64,000 nucleotides of DNA from Verrucomicrobiales bacterium (GTDB lineage: Bacteria > Verrucomicrobiota > Verrucomicrobiia > Verrucomicrobiales > DEV007): positions 2,843 to 66,842 of the forward strand of contig JAPYUT010000001.1 of the NCBI GenBank assembly GCA_029940475.1, written 5' to 3'. Position numbers and translations under genes: made by a program. Positions 25,701-34,295 of this stretch are shown piece after piece. The notes below the pieces were generated by a model. That model was not told the origin of the DNA and did not search any database. It worked only from the letters and a program-made list of their open reading frames with translations. The stretch's first letter is position 1; each line of letters begins with the position of its first letter.

Positions 25701-28048
25701 ACCAGTTCCCCGATGGCCTCTGAAGCGTCAAAATCCATGAACTGCCCTGCTGATGAATCAGAGTGAGAACTGGTTGCCTCAGAGTTCCAGGACGGGTTAT
25801 CCGGGGCATTGTCCGCTGCAACCCTAGTGCCGTTAATGTAGGCGATGAAGCCGTCGTCGTAGCGCAACTGCAGCGTAAGCTTACGCAGTGCAAGATCCTC
25901 CGCTGAGTTGATCTCGAAGGGGATGCGGATGTAGGCACTGCTCAGTGCATTATACATTTGCGATTCAAGGTCGAGCCGGATGAAGTTGCCAAACCCTGAG
26001 CTGCGCTCGTATCCAACACCCAGCCGACCCGTGGTCCAGGATGAGTCATCAAAGGCCGGGATGGTCCATTGGGAAACCTGCGGGCGCGGGTCCAGCAGGC
26101 CCGGTGCGTTTGCGCGGCATTGGGCGGTTTGGTTGATCAACGTGACCGGGGGCACCTCATCGAGGTAGATGAAGATGTCCAGGTATTCGTCAGGAGAGGA
26201 GCCTCCGCGGGCGGTGGGTGTGAGGTGAACCCCGCTCTCGTTATCCGAGTAAGTGCGCCCGATGGCAAGCGGAGCATCCCATTTGTCGCGGTTGTCACGG
26301 CGGGATCTTCCGCCACTGTGCGAGCCGTCATCTGAGTATGGAGTCATGTCGAGCAGGGTGCTCCTGCCGCCGCCGCTGCCCGACCAGTTAAAGACTGCGC
26401 CATTAAGGAGGTAGTCCTGGTCAGAGCCGCGGTTTGCCTCGGTCCACGCCGCACGGTAGCTGACCCAGTATTTGGACCTGGCACCACCGGAGGGCAGCCT
26501 GATGGCCCGCAGGCCGCTCGCCTCCTCGAGGTCGTTCTGGTAGAGGCGGTATGTGCCGTTGGCTGACGCGTCAGTGACATCGAGGATATCCCCGCTGTCC
26601 AGCCAGTCGAGTTGCCACTTCTCGTGCACGGTGAAATGCGGCAGCGCGGGGTTGTCAAAGTCACTGCCGCTCTCATCACTCATGATGCTGAAGCGGTGGG
26701 CGTATTCGACCTGATTGAGGCCCTCGTAGGTTATGGTGCCGCGTGGGTTCAGTGACTTGGTGTAGTTGTAATAGGCATGGCTGAGCCCGAGGTTGTGCCC
26801 GAACTCATGTCCTGCCGTGCGCAGGCTGGTATAGATCAGGTGGCTGCGGCGTCCGCCGAGTTGGGCAATCCCTGCATACGGCCCGAAGCCGCCGCGGGAG
26901 ACTACCGTGTAGAAGTTGTAGTTGTCATAGTCCCAGTCCTCGCCCTGCTCCTGCCCAAGGTCGCGCGCCAGCGCGCGGGCATCATTGAGCATTGTACTCC
27001 AGCCGGCCTGCTGGTAGTAGTCAGCGGTGTTTTCCAGCCGGATCACGTCAGTGATCGTTGTTGTCCAGAGGCACTTGCCGTATGAGTTGATCTTGAGGAA
27101 CTGCTCAACGTCATCCTGACGGCTGCGTGCTTTCTCATAGGAAACATCAACCCTTCCAGCGTCGTCATCACTGAACTGCACGCGCAGGTAAAGAAGGTCC
27201 TTGGATCCCTCAGTCCACGCGCTTTTCAATTCAGGAAGATTCCCGCCGTCATCCCGGTTTTCCCCGTTAATTTTCCCGCCACTCATTAACTCCAGGTAGG
27301 CACCCCGTGGCGATGGACCGAGGAGGAGTTCCTCTGCTACCAGCTCTGCCTCCAGCCGATCAAGTTCCCCGTGGTCATCAAATGCATGGAGATTGCCGAG
27401 TATCTCGCCATGGGTTGCCCCTTTCCCCTGCAGTCCGCGGTCATGTGCCTCGGTTGCCCCGATCCGGCGTACAGGGCTCGGGTCAATGGCCACGACTCCC
27501 CCCGACTCGATGCCATGAATCGAGATGCGATCCTTGCAGGGAACCTGAAGACGTTGGCCAAAGGTAAATACCGGCAGCCGGCGGCCGTCCTCCAGGGTGA
27601 CCAGTCGCCTTGTCCGGCTGTCGCCGTTCTTAAAAGAGCAGGCAATCTCCACTTCATAGATTGCTGCCGTGGAGAGCGGTTGTTCCAGGAGCTTGAGTAT
27701 TACATCGGGAAGCGAGGAGCGCTCTTCATAGGTAAGCGCCTCGCGAAGCGCACGTTGCGGGTTTGTGCGGATTAATTCCGCCATCCATATTTTTCTGCCC
27801 TGCAGCAGGCGCATGCCTTCCTTGAGGGTCTGCGGGCGCTGCGCCGGGTTTTCTTTGTCAAATGCCGCGAGCCACCCCTTAAACCTTGCCGGGTTAAAGA
27901 GGTGGTCGGCTATTGGAGCTGATGGCGTAGGTGGGGTTGTTGCCGGTTCCTGTGTGGCGACAGGAATCTGTTGATCTTTGCGAGGCGCAACAAGCGTGCC
28001 TGCAACAAATAGAATGAGGATAACTGATGACAGGATCAGTGGTCGCAT
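22799..28048 (-). CDS. Giant exported M11-like (gametolysin-type) metalloprotease with adhesion modules
   Basis: This 1749-residue protein has a signal peptide (residues 1-22) and a ~270-residue pro-region. The zinc protease domain has HEFGHNLGLSH at 414-424, a likely Met-turn (FSIMSDESG), and the HFTVHEKWQLDWL segment typical of M6/M11 peptidases. The rest is a modular scaffold: a beta-sandwich module (~650-800), a PKD domain (SATGSDPDGDVLAYAWHF), a carboxypeptidase-regulatory-like domain (GRVMKAGKPIAGARVW), a second beta-sandwich copy, a Calx-beta domain (~1230-1330), a third beta-sandwich copy, a PKD-like domain, calcium-binding TSP3-like repeats (DRDSDGLLN, DPDNPDSDGDGWQDGDE) and the C-terminal EASADLKTW module. 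The probable role is secreted proteolysis or adhesion to particles; the substrate is unknown. Confidence 0.8.
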   Translation of the reverse strand: MRPLILSSVILILFVAGTLVAPRKDQQIPVATQEPATTPPTPSAPIADHLFNPARFKGWLAAFDKENPAQRPQTLKEGMRLLQGRKIWMAELIRTNPQRALREALTYEERSSLPDVILKLLEQPLSTAAIYEVEIACSFKNGDSRTRRLVTLEDGRRLPVFTFGQRLQVPCKDRISIHGIESGGVVAIDPSPVRRIGATEAHDRGLQGKGATHGEILGNLHAFDDHGELDRLEAELVAEELLLGPSPRGAYLELMSGGKINGENRDDGGNLPELKSAWTEGSKDLLYLRVQFSDDDAGRVDVSYEKARSRQDDVEQFLKINSYGKCLWTTTITDVIRLENTADYYQQAGWSTMLNDARALARDLGQEQGEDWDYDNYNFYTVVSRGGFGPYAGIAQLGGRRSHLIYTSLRTAGHEFGHNLGLSHAYYNYTKSLNPRGTITYEGLNQVEYAHRFSIMSDESGSDFDNPALPHFTVHEKWQLDWLDSGDILDVTDASANGTYRLYQNDLEEASGLRAIRLPSGGARSKYWVSYRAAWTEANRGSDQDYLLNGAVFNWSGSGGGRSTLLDMTPYSDDGSHSGGRSRRDNRDKWDAPLAIGRTYSDNESGVHLTPTARGGSSPDEYLDIFIYLDEVPPVTLINQTAQCRANAPGLLDPRPQVSQWTIPAFDDSSWTTGRLGVGYERSSGFGNFIRLDLESQMYNALSSAYIRIPFEINSAEDLALRKLTLQLRYDDGFIAYINGTRVAADNAPDNPSWNSEATSSHSDSSAGQFMDFDASEAIGELVIGTNVLAIHGLNTGKSSSDFLIQPRLLAFPMNSTNKPPEISLSASSLNVERGAEVAFSATGSDPDGDVLAYAWHFDEGDQFIEEGLNSPRATKSWDSSGQYLVRVTCSDRKGATATASLLVTVGNPAANRRIHGRVMKAGKPIAGARVWTAGRQTWTSSDGSYVLAGLQAGSHKISAQSDGEVFTLSLPNPLLPDPVIWNADFLAHGQGAQPAALSISPFRATVGVGETINLASLLWDNTGANEEPPPIAFGASWRYLDDGSNPGTLWRNPDFDDSGWPSGPAQLGYGEGDEATSLSAGEDENRHVTTYFRHAFDVTDPNAISSCRLSVLRDDGIVIYLNGNEVARENITSGTVLSNTEARNAVSGSAEDEILTFALEPGLLVEVNNVLAVEVHQEEPESPDMSFDLELSLARNVSVAIPQWAVEEGATIDSGGNFTANLPGIYRARAQLDGLSAYALLSVASNVIVSINALRTVISETGETSTPLRILRSEASGPLEVGLSLTGSAAEGEDFQALPQAINFADGEDSVELVVTAIDDPDAESTETLTLSTLPSLFYRAGSPGALTIRIEDNDFLDPPTVSIAAIPAAIVNQPLTLQAQALDTSLLVAQGGAWRYSDNGALPASWRERDFDDSAWKAGFSPLGYGDNDIQTEVFDGGIPKHITTYFRRSFVAGAPESFSAITMRLRRDDGAVVYLNGSEIHRSNMPAGSINANIRASASVSGANEDRYYETDLSDSIPVPGLNVLAVEIHQVSPSSSDLIFDMELNAQLPPLTLQWQKVSGPGNVTFSNPAALSTGATFDRAGSYVVRLMAGDGLSQGSAQQTLSVAAPPSNDRDSDGLLNAVETNTGIFVSAEDTGTDPDNPDSDGDGWQDGDEVALGTSPLDGNDAPPFALSAAITMQGAGRVDRLILSFPASSTKTYSIEASADLKTWFTLESDIASRGNIIERSYPAIGALQRFGYFRVRRE

Positions 28049-28260
28049 AAGTGGGGGTGGATTGGGGTGTGACTGAATTTCAATTTAACTGGGGCAGGAG
28101 ATAGGGCAAGTGCTGGCTTGCTCCAGCAAGTCATTAATTTCTTAAGCCTGTCCCTGGAAAAGCGTCTTCTGTTAAAGCTTGAAGGAGCACAGGGAACTAC
28201 CAGGCGGCATGAGCAGTTGAAACCGGTCTGTAACGGAGGTAATTATTCCTCTTCGAGATT

Positions 28261-29025
28261 ATGGAGTTGTCTTTTCCGGACTTTCCGCCCACCGGGCCGT
28301 GGCAAGCCTACGTATGGTATATCGTCTTCCTGCCGTTTTTGTTCAGGGGTATGCTGGTCACCGTCCCCCTGTATCGCGTAATCAGGGTGCTGGCTCCACA
28401 CGGGGGATGGGCCATCAGGCAGGTCAGGGACCTTCCCATCAAGGGCATCCCGCTTTTGATCATCAACGAGATTGCCTCCTTTGTCCTGCCTCCTCTACTG
28501 GCGCTGACGGTGCGCCTGGTGGTTGACCCTTTCGGTTGGCAGGACTGGTCGGAAGTCAATGTCGTGGGACTCGTGCTGCTGCTCATTACCTTTCTTTCCT
28601 GGATCTACCTTGACCTGCAGAGAGTATTCAGGGTGCGCGGGATCCTGCAGGGGTTCCTCAGCCAGGACATCGACAAGCTGCGCAGGCGGGCCGGCCTGGC
28701 ACTGGGTTTGCGCGGCTGGCTGAATCGTTTCGGTAACGAGCCGGGGAATCATGAAAAGTCGGCGATTGGCGCTGCAATCAGGGGGGCGAATGCCGGGCGT
28801 TTTTTCAAGCGGCCGATCCTTGGTGCGATTCTCGGGATGGGAGTCAAGGCGGCAAGGCACGGGGCAGCTGCCCTTGTTGACAGGGTGGACAAGGCAATAA
28901 CCGAACGTTTTGAGCAGGCGATCTCGGAATACAACCAAAACCTGCGCCTGATCCTGCTGCGTGATATTACCATGTCGGCGACCCCGCTGCTGGTCTTGAC
29001 GCTCCTGCCACGCATCGCCGGTTAG
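28261..29025 (+). CDS. Uncharacterised integral membrane protein
   Basis: I do not recognise this 254-residue protein. Hydrophobic segments lie near residues 18-42 (YIVFLPFLFRGMLVTVPLY), 62-85 (LLIINEIASFVLPPLLALTV), 98-115 (VVGLVLLLITFLSWIYLDL) and at the C-terminus (SATPLLVLTLLPRIAG). A long basic, probably cytoplasmic or amphipathic region (residues ~120-235) with RRRAGLALGLRGWLNRFG lies between them. The ATG at 28261 is 22 nt after AACGGAGG, so the ribosome-binding site is distant. It is flanked by genes for large exported proteins but shows no operon link to them. Confidence 0.6.
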   Translation: MELSFPDFPPTGPWQAYVWYIVFLPFLFRGMLVTVPLYRVIRVLAPHGGWAIRQVRDLPIKGIPLLIINEIASFVLPPLLALTVRLVVDPFGWQDWSEVNVVGLVLLLITFLSWIYLDLQRVFRVRGILQGFLSQDIDKLRRRAGLALGLRGWLNRFGNEPGNHEKSAIGAAIRGANAGRFFKRPILGAILGMGVKAARHGAAALVDRVDKAITERFEQAISEYNQNLRLILLRDITMSATPLLVLTLLPRIAG

Positions 29026-29194
29026 GAGGCGCCACGGGATCCCGCATTTTGGCGATTTGCCAAAGCTCACTTTATCTTCGATAATCCGGGCGGGCACCAC
29101 CTTTGCAAGAAGGGGGTTTACACGGAGTGAACAAAGCCCGTGTATTTTCTATTCATAACCCGCAATCTCGTTCGTCATTCGCACAGATAAAACC

Positions 29195-31333
29195 ATGAAA
29201 AAAAGCAGATTTTTCCTTTTACCGTGTATTGCTTCACTTGCCTTGACTGCGTTCCAGTCTGTTGCCACGGGCGCGGATGATGCCAGTTTTATTGCCGTGG
29301 TGAAGACCCAGAGCTTTGCCCAGTATAACGCGATCGTCCCCGCCCTCATCGATGACGAGGATGATGAGGGCAGGAAGCCGATCGCATTCGAGATTTTTGT
29401 GCAGGGCACATCCGCCGGTTCAATTACCTCGGGATCCTTCACCGGCCCGGGGTCGGTGGTTGCCAGCAGCCTGAGTGAGGACGGGCAACGCTGGTTCTTC
29501 GAGCAGGATTTTGACAAGAAGCCGCAACTGGACTCTTCTTTTCCAAGTAGTGGTGATTACGTGATAAGCGTTGAGGGGGAAAATGACGGCAGCCAGTCAC
29601 TGACCTTGAGCTTTGCCGGGGATGACTACCCGAATGTGCCCTTCATCACCAACTTTGAGGCCCTTCAGGTACTGGACGCCTCGGTGGCCATTACCCTGCA
29701 GTGGGATCCCTTCCAGGGAGGTTCTACGGATGATCACATCAGCCTCTACATTGAACAGGAGCATTCGCCGGACGGCGGCACGGTCTACGAGGCACCCAAC
29801 CCCGGTGAGCCGGGTGCCCTTGACGGCACTTCCACCTCACTCACCCTGCCTCCTGGCACCCTTGACCCGGGCAGTGATTACACCGTCCAGGTCGGCTTTT
29901 ACAGGATCGGTACGCCGGACACCAGCTATGTAGAGGCTGTGCCGGCATTCGGCAAGCGGACACGTTTCCCCATCGAGACGGTGGCGCTCACCGATACCCA
30001 GGAGCCATCCCTGCGGGAGTCCAGCCCGTCATACGCGGCTAGCGACATCAGTGACAACTCGGTGATCATGTTCCGCTTTGATGAGCCGATGAACCAGGAC
30101 GTGGACTTCAGCCAGGCCATCAGCTGGTCGGGGATCGACGCGGCCAAGTTCAGCTACTCCTGGAGCTCAAGCGGCAGGCGGCTTTTCTGCGACTATGCCG
30201 ATCCACTTCCGCTTGCCACCACCATTGGCTGGACTCTCAATCCCATTACGGGCAGCAGCGGTCCCCCGGCCACCCGGCTTGAGGACCTGGCCGGCAACCC
30301 ATTGCGCAATGCCTCGCGCAGTGGTGAGTTCACCACCGCCTCGACCAGCAGTGCCGGGCAGCCGGATGTTGCATGGTATTACCTGATCAAGGCCAGGTAT
30401 TTTAACCAGGATGCCAGTTCAACGACATCCGGCGAGGATTACAATGTTCACGTGGGATTCGGGCTCAACGGCCTGAACACCGTTTTTCCCGTTGAGCTGA
30501 CAGTCCCGGGAGCAAGCGCCCCGATCGAGATGGACGGCCGTGGTGGCGGCAGCAGGCAGGAGGAGAGCGCGTCCTACGTGGAAAAGAGTGACTTTGATGC
30601 GTTCCTTGCCAACGGCAGCTATACTTTCGGGTTCAATTCCTTCAATGATACCCCGAGGAGCGTCACCCTTGAGTTGAGTCCCGAGTCCTATCCCGACCCT
30701 CCCTTTATCCAGGATTACGCGGCCCTGCAGGTGATTGACTCCACCCAGGACCTCACGCTCAACTGGGATGCGGTGCCCGGTCCGGGAGCCGATGACTACA
30801 TCGTGGTCTTTGTCAGCAATTCCGAGGACCGGGAGGTGTTTTTCACCCCGCTGCTTGGCCAGGTTGGTGATGTTGTTTCCGCGCCCCTGCCGGCTACTGC
30901 CATCTCGGTGGTGATTCCTGCCGGGACGCTGCCGCCCGGGCGCAGCCTGCAACTCAACGTCGCCTTTGTCTCAGTGAGCGACAAGGATACCGTGAGCTAT
31001 CCCGGGGTAACGGGTTCCGCCGGCTTTGCCACGGTTACTTCCATGGCTATTGAGACCGGCGGTGATGCCATCGTCCCCAGGCTGGATATGCTGCAGGTGA
31101 ACGGCTCGGGGCAGATACAGTTCCGGGTGGTTGGTGAGGCCGGGATTACCTACACGGTTGAGTCCAGTGATGACCTTATCAACTGGACAGCTGAGTATTC
31201 CGAGAGTGCCGACAGCGAGGACGGATCCGGGCTGACAGGGTATTTTTCCTACACTGCCCAGGGCAATACAGAGTCGCCTACCAGGTTTTACCGGGCACAG
31301 GAAGGGGATACTTTTTCCTCCGGTGACGATTAA
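29195..31333 (+). CDS. Exported protein with duplicated module around an SbsA-type Ig-like domain
   Basis: This 712-residue protein has a clear signal peptide (MKKSRFFLLPCIASLALTAF, cleaved near VATGA). A ~240-residue unit occurs twice. The first copy contains DYPNVPFITNFEALQVLD with LTLPPGTLDPG, and the second contains SYPDPPFIQDYAALQVID with VVIPAGTLPPG. Between them (residues ~265-385) is a Big_5/SbsA-like Ig domain (IMFRFDEPMNQDVDF). The C-terminus carries VESSDDLINW and ends soon after FYRAQE, like three other exported proteins here. A surface or extracellular structural role is likely; no catalytic motif is seen. Confidence 0.7.
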   Translation: MKKSRFFLLPCIASLALTAFQSVATGADDASFIAVVKTQSFAQYNAIVPALIDDEDDEGRKPIAFEIFVQGTSAGSITSGSFTGPGSVVASSLSEDGQRWFFEQDFDKKPQLDSSFPSSGDYVISVEGENDGSQSLTLSFAGDDYPNVPFITNFEALQVLDASVAITLQWDPFQGGSTDDHISLYIEQEHSPDGGTVYEAPNPGEPGALDGTSTSLTLPPGTLDPGSDYTVQVGFYRIGTPDTSYVEAVPAFGKRTRFPIETVALTDTQEPSLRESSPSYAASDISDNSVIMFRFDEPMNQDVDFSQAISWSGIDAAKFSYSWSSSGRRLFCDYADPLPLATTIGWTLNPITGSSGPPATRLEDLAGNPLRNASRSGEFTTASTSSAGQPDVAWYYLIKARYFNQDASSTTSGEDYNVHVGFGLNGLNTVFPVELTVPGASAPIEMDGRGGGSRQEESASYVEKSDFDAFLANGSYTFGFNSFNDTPRSVTLELSPESYPDPPFIQDYAALQVIDSTQDLTLNWDAVPGPGADDYIVVFVSNSEDREVFFTPLLGQVGDVVSAPLPATAISVVIPAGTLPPGRSLQLNVAFVSVSDKDTVSYPGVTGSAGFATVTSMAIETGGDAIVPRLDMLQVNGSGQIQFRVVGEAGITYTVESSDDLINWTAEYSESADSEDGSGLTGYFSYTAQGNTESPTRFYRAQEGDTFSSGDD

Positions 31334-31371
31334 GGAAGTCAGGGACTTCCCTTCTCCCCGGAAGGGGGGAG
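31334..31371 (+). terminator. Tandem hairpins after the exported-protein gene
   Basis: GGAAGTC-AGG-GACTTCC (31334-31350) forms a perfect 7-bp stem just after the stop codon. A second stem CTCCCC/GGGGAG (31354-31371) follows. There is no T tract, so this may stabilise the 3' end or help Rho-independent termination only weakly. Confidence 0.4.
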
Positions 31372-31486
31372 AGTCGCAGGGTCAAGGCAAGTGCCGTGTT
31401 GCGGGGATGCTTTCCTGTGTCCCCTTGCCTGATGCCCCTGCAGTGGCTAGGGTTTAAGTGGTAGAATTCTCAAGGTTATTTCCGTC

Positions 31487-32365
31487 ATGAAGTCTAATTC
31501 CAGATCCATTGTCCGGGGTGGCTCTCCGCTCTCCGGCCTGGATGCTTGGGAGGAAGACCTGCTGCGACGCTATCCTGAGGCGGACAACAAGAGGGATGAG
31601 GATGCCTTCCGCGACTATGAGGATGAAACACGCCCCGGCGTGAAGGAGTTTTACCGCCTTAACCACCACCGCCAGACACTGCAGTTTGCGCAAGGGAAAA
31701 AGGCGCAATACCTGGGACTTAACCGGCGCCGCATGACAGTCTGGGAAGCGCTGGAGTTTCTCAATGAACTCATCGATGACAGTGATCCTGACATTGACCT
31801 GCCGCAGATTGAACACCTGCTGCAGACAGCTGAGGCGATTCGCGCTGATGGCCATCCGCGCTGGTTCATTTTGGTTGGCCTGATCCATGACCTGGGAAAG
31901 ATCCTCTGCCTGTTTGGCGAGGAGCAGTGGGCGGTGGTCGGCGATACCTTTCCGTTGGGCTGCCGCTTTTCCGAGAAGATTGTCTTCCACGAGTTCTTTG
32001 CCGGGAATCCTGACCGGGGAGTTGCAAAATACTCGACACCGGCGGGCATCTACCGGGAGGGCTGCGGGCTGGACAGCGTGACCATGTCCTGGGGGCACGA
32101 TGAATACCTCTTCCACGTGGTCAAGGATCGCCTCCCCGAGCCGGCGCTCTACATGATCCGTTACCATTCGTTTTATGCGGCTCACCGTGAGGGGGAATAC
32201 GGAAGCCTGATGAACGATCGCGATCGGGAGATGTTTTCCTGGGTGCGTGCCTTCAACCCCTATGACCTTTACACCAAGAGCGGGCAGCGGATGGATGTCG
32301 CGGCACTGCGCCCCTTTTATGAAGAGCTGATCAGCGAGTATCTTCCGGGAGAACTGTCATGGTGA
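31487..32365 (+). CDS. Myo-inositol oxygenase (MIOX)
   Basis: The di-iron enzyme cleaves myo-inositol with O2 to D-glucuronate. The 292-residue protein matches animal and plant MIOX along its length: [10 protein letters not shown] near residue 56, [20 protein letters not shown], the HD metal motif [47 protein letters not shown] and the C-terminal [10 protein letters not shown]. The known iron ligands (His, HD, His, His, Asp) all appear conserved. MIOX is mainly eukaryotic, with scattered bacterial cases. Its last 7 nt overlap the next gene's start (ATGGTGA), indicating translational coupling with a phosphodiesterase-like gene. Confidence 0.92.
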   Translation: MKSNSRSIVRGGSPLSGLDAWEEDLLRRYPEADNKRDEDAFRDYEDETRPGVKEFYRLNHHRQTLQFAQGKKAQYLGLNRRRMTVWEALEFLNELIDDSDPDIDLPQIEHLLQTAEAIRADGHPRWFILVGLIHDLGKILCLFGEEQWAVVGDTFPLGCRFSEKIVFHEFFAGNPDRGVAKYSTPAGIYREGCGLDSVTMSWGHDEYLFHVVKDRLPEPALYMIRYHSFYAAHREGEYGSLMNDRDREMFSWVRAFNPYDLYTKSGQRMDVAALRPFYEELISEYLPGELSW

Positions 32366-33147
32366 GGACCTTGTCGGCGGCCTGCTGCTGGATTTTATTG
32401 GCCTCATTCTGCGCTGCGGGTGAGCCCGCGCCGCTTGCCCGTGCCCATGCGCACAATGATTACCGCCACGGGCGCCCGCTGCTTGATGCCCTTGCTCACG
32501 GTTTCTGCAGTGTCGAGGCGGATATCTTCCTGGTCGGCGGCAAGCTGCTTGTCGGTCACGGGCGGGGCGAGCTCAAGGAAGAGCGAACCCTGCAGGCGCT
32601 TTACCTTGATCCCTTGCGGGAACGTGTGCGTGCCAATGGTGGACGAGTCTATCACGGTGGGCCTGTTTTCACGCTGCTCATCGACATCAAGTCGGGCGGA
32701 GAGGCAACCTACCGTGCACTGGCCGGGGTGCTTTCTGCATATGCCGGCATGTTGAGTGAAGTGCGTGGCGGCAAGTTCACTGAGCGTGCCGTTGCCGTGA
32801 TCATCAGCGGCAACCGTGCCAGGGATGTCATTGCTGCGGACAACCCGAGGTATGCGGGCATTGACGGTCGATTGGGGGATTTAACTTCAAAGGATCAGCC
32901 GCACCTGCTGCCGCTGATCAGTGACCGCTGGAGCAGTCACTTCAAGTGGCGGGGAGAGGGCGATTTTCCTGAAGCCGAACGCGCCAAGCTGCGCGGCATT
33001 GTCAAGCGCGCGCACGGTGCAGGACGGCGTGTGCGTTTCTGGGCCACGCCTGAGAGGATTTCCATTTGGCGTGAATTGCGCGAGGCGGGTGTCGACCTGA
33101 TCAATACTGATGATTTGCCGGGATTAAGCGAATTTCTCAGCCCCTGA
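32359..33147 (+). CDS. Secreted PI-PLC/GDPD-like phosphodiesterase (AIM6-like)
   Basis: This 262-residue protein has a signal peptide ([14 protein letters not shown]). Its TIM-barrel motifs fit the PLC-like phosphodiesterase superfamily, in the uncharacterised branch that includes fungal AIM6: [15 protein letters not shown] (first catalytic His), [10 protein letters not shown] (acidic metal ligands), [10 protein letters not shown] (second His), LLIDIKSGG, and the terminal [16 protein letters not shown]. It overlaps the MIOX stop by 7 nt. I infer that it may release inositol or an inositol phosphate from phosphoinositide or glycerophosphoinositol outside the cytoplasm, which MIOX then oxidises. 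The substrate is not shown by sequence. Confidence 0.78.
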   Translation: MVRTLSAACCWILLASFCAAGEPAPLARAHAHNDYRHGRPLLDALAHGFCSVEADIFLVGGKLLVGHGRGELKEERTLQALYLDPLRERVRANGGRVYHGGPVFTLLIDIKSGGEATYRALAGVLSAYAGMLSEVRGGKFTERAVAVIISGNRARDVIAADNPRYAGIDGRLGDLTSKDQPHLLPLISDRWSSHFKWRGEGDFPEAERAKLRGIVKRAHGAGRRVRFWATPERISIWRELREAGVDLINTDDLPGLSEFLSP

Positions 33148-33217
33148 TTGAAGGCAGGGATGAAGTCTCCGGTGAACCTGCAATGGGCTTGCTTATTGAA
33201 CTTTTCCCTGATGGCAA

Positions 33218-34165
33218 TTACTTCCCCGCGGTGCTCCACTTGTGGTAGATATCCGCCACCTTTGAGCTTGCCTTGTCGCCGCCCAGGAAAACGAATGCGT
33301 AGCGGAAGCTGACCTCTTCGCCATCCTTAATAATCATGTCGCCGGTGCCTCTTTTCTTGCCCTGGAAATAGGAGTAACCGAAGGGGTTGGCGGCGATCAG
33401 GCCGTAGTCACGTGCGTGCCAGGTGGTCGGGTGACGCGGGTTGGTTGGATGATCAAAGATTCCCACCCCGACCGTTGATCCGTCGACTTTTCCCCAGTAG
33501 TAGAGCCACTTCGCCGCCTTGCCCCATACGCCTTTGCCCTCAACACCGCTGTCGTTGACCGCCTTGCCGGTCGCCACTTTGCCCTGCAGCCTGAGTGCAG
33601 GATGGGTGCGGATACCCATTGAGCCCTCCTTGGTGTCACCGAACTTCACCTCACCGTGCGTTGCGCGCAGTGTCACGTGGTAATCAATGCCCCGTCCGCC
33701 GTCGGGCAGCGAGAAGAACCTGATCCGCGTGGTGTCAGAACACTGCACCTTGCCTTCATGACTGACCCACTCGTTTTCCGTGGCGATCTCGTCAGCCCCG
33801 GACTTGAGGAATTTCCTGTGCATGATTTTTCCCCTGTTCTTGCCGATGTGCCAGAAGCTGATGCCGTTGACATCGCCATGGCTATACCACAGTGACTCGT
33901 GGTGGATATGGTCATGCGCCTCGCCCGGGGATTCCTTGCTGAAGGGATAATCGCGAACCATCCTCTTGCCCCCGGGCCCGGCAATGGGATAAAGCACCGG
34001 CTTGGCACGCTCCTTGCCGAAGAGGTAGGTGGTGAAGGCTTGCCCGTCGATGGTGACAGCGATGGCGTTTTCAGCCTTTGTCAGCTTTATCTCACCACCC
34101 TGTGCTGCTGTGAGTGCGGCTGTGAGGGCGAGAGTGGCAAGGATGTTCATTGGGTTTCGGGTCAT
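33218..34165 (-). CDS. Exported DUF6807 (PmoA-family) protein
   Basis: This 315-residue protein has a signal peptide (ILATLALTAALTAAQG). The body matches the DUF6807/PmoA family: PVLYPIAGPGGKRMVRDYPF, the His-rich HDHIHHESLWYSHGDVNGISFW, SMGIRTHPALRLQGK, and GVGIFDHPTNPRHPTTWHARDYGLIAANPFG. Such proteins are abundant in Planctomycetota, Verrucomicrobiota and Bacteroidota and often lie with carbohydrate genes; activity is unknown to me. Despite the name it is unrelated to particulate methane monooxygenase. Start is ATG 34165 or the inner ATG 34150. It is convergent with the phosphodiesterase gene. Confidence 0.85.
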   Translation of the reverse strand: MTRNPMNILATLALTAALTAAQGGEIKLTKAENAIAVTIDGQAFTTYLFGKERAKPVLYPIAGPGGKRMVRDYPFSKESPGEAHDHIHHESLWYSHGDVNGISFWHIGKNRGKIMHRKFLKSGADEIATENEWVSHEGKVQCSDTTRIRFFSLPDGGRGIDYHVTLRATHGEVKFGDTKEGSMGIRTHPALRLQGKVATGKAVNDSGVEGKGVWGKAAKWLYYWGKVDGSTVGVGIFDHPTNPRHPTTWHARDYGLIAANPFGYSYFQGKKRGTGDMIIKDGEEVSFRYAFVFLGGDKASSKVADIYHKWSTAGK

Positions 34166-34295
34166 GGTCAGATTATTTTTTTAGCTGGCGGGAGGTGGCA
34201 TGATGTCACGCAGATAATAGGGAATGCTATCGGAAATTAAGTAATGAGCCAAGAGCCAACTGCAAATTTTTGACCCTTCCGGCTGGTAGGCTGAT

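Noticed and set aside
28110-28135. TGCTGG-N6-CCAGCA inverted repeat upstream of the membrane protein
   Set aside because: Only 6 bp per arm, no T tract and no promoter placed around it; could occur by chance.
33218-34165. PmoA as a methane monooxygenase subunit
   Set aside because: The family name is misleading. The protein is a signal-peptide DUF6807 protein without the membrane helices of particulate methane monooxygenase.
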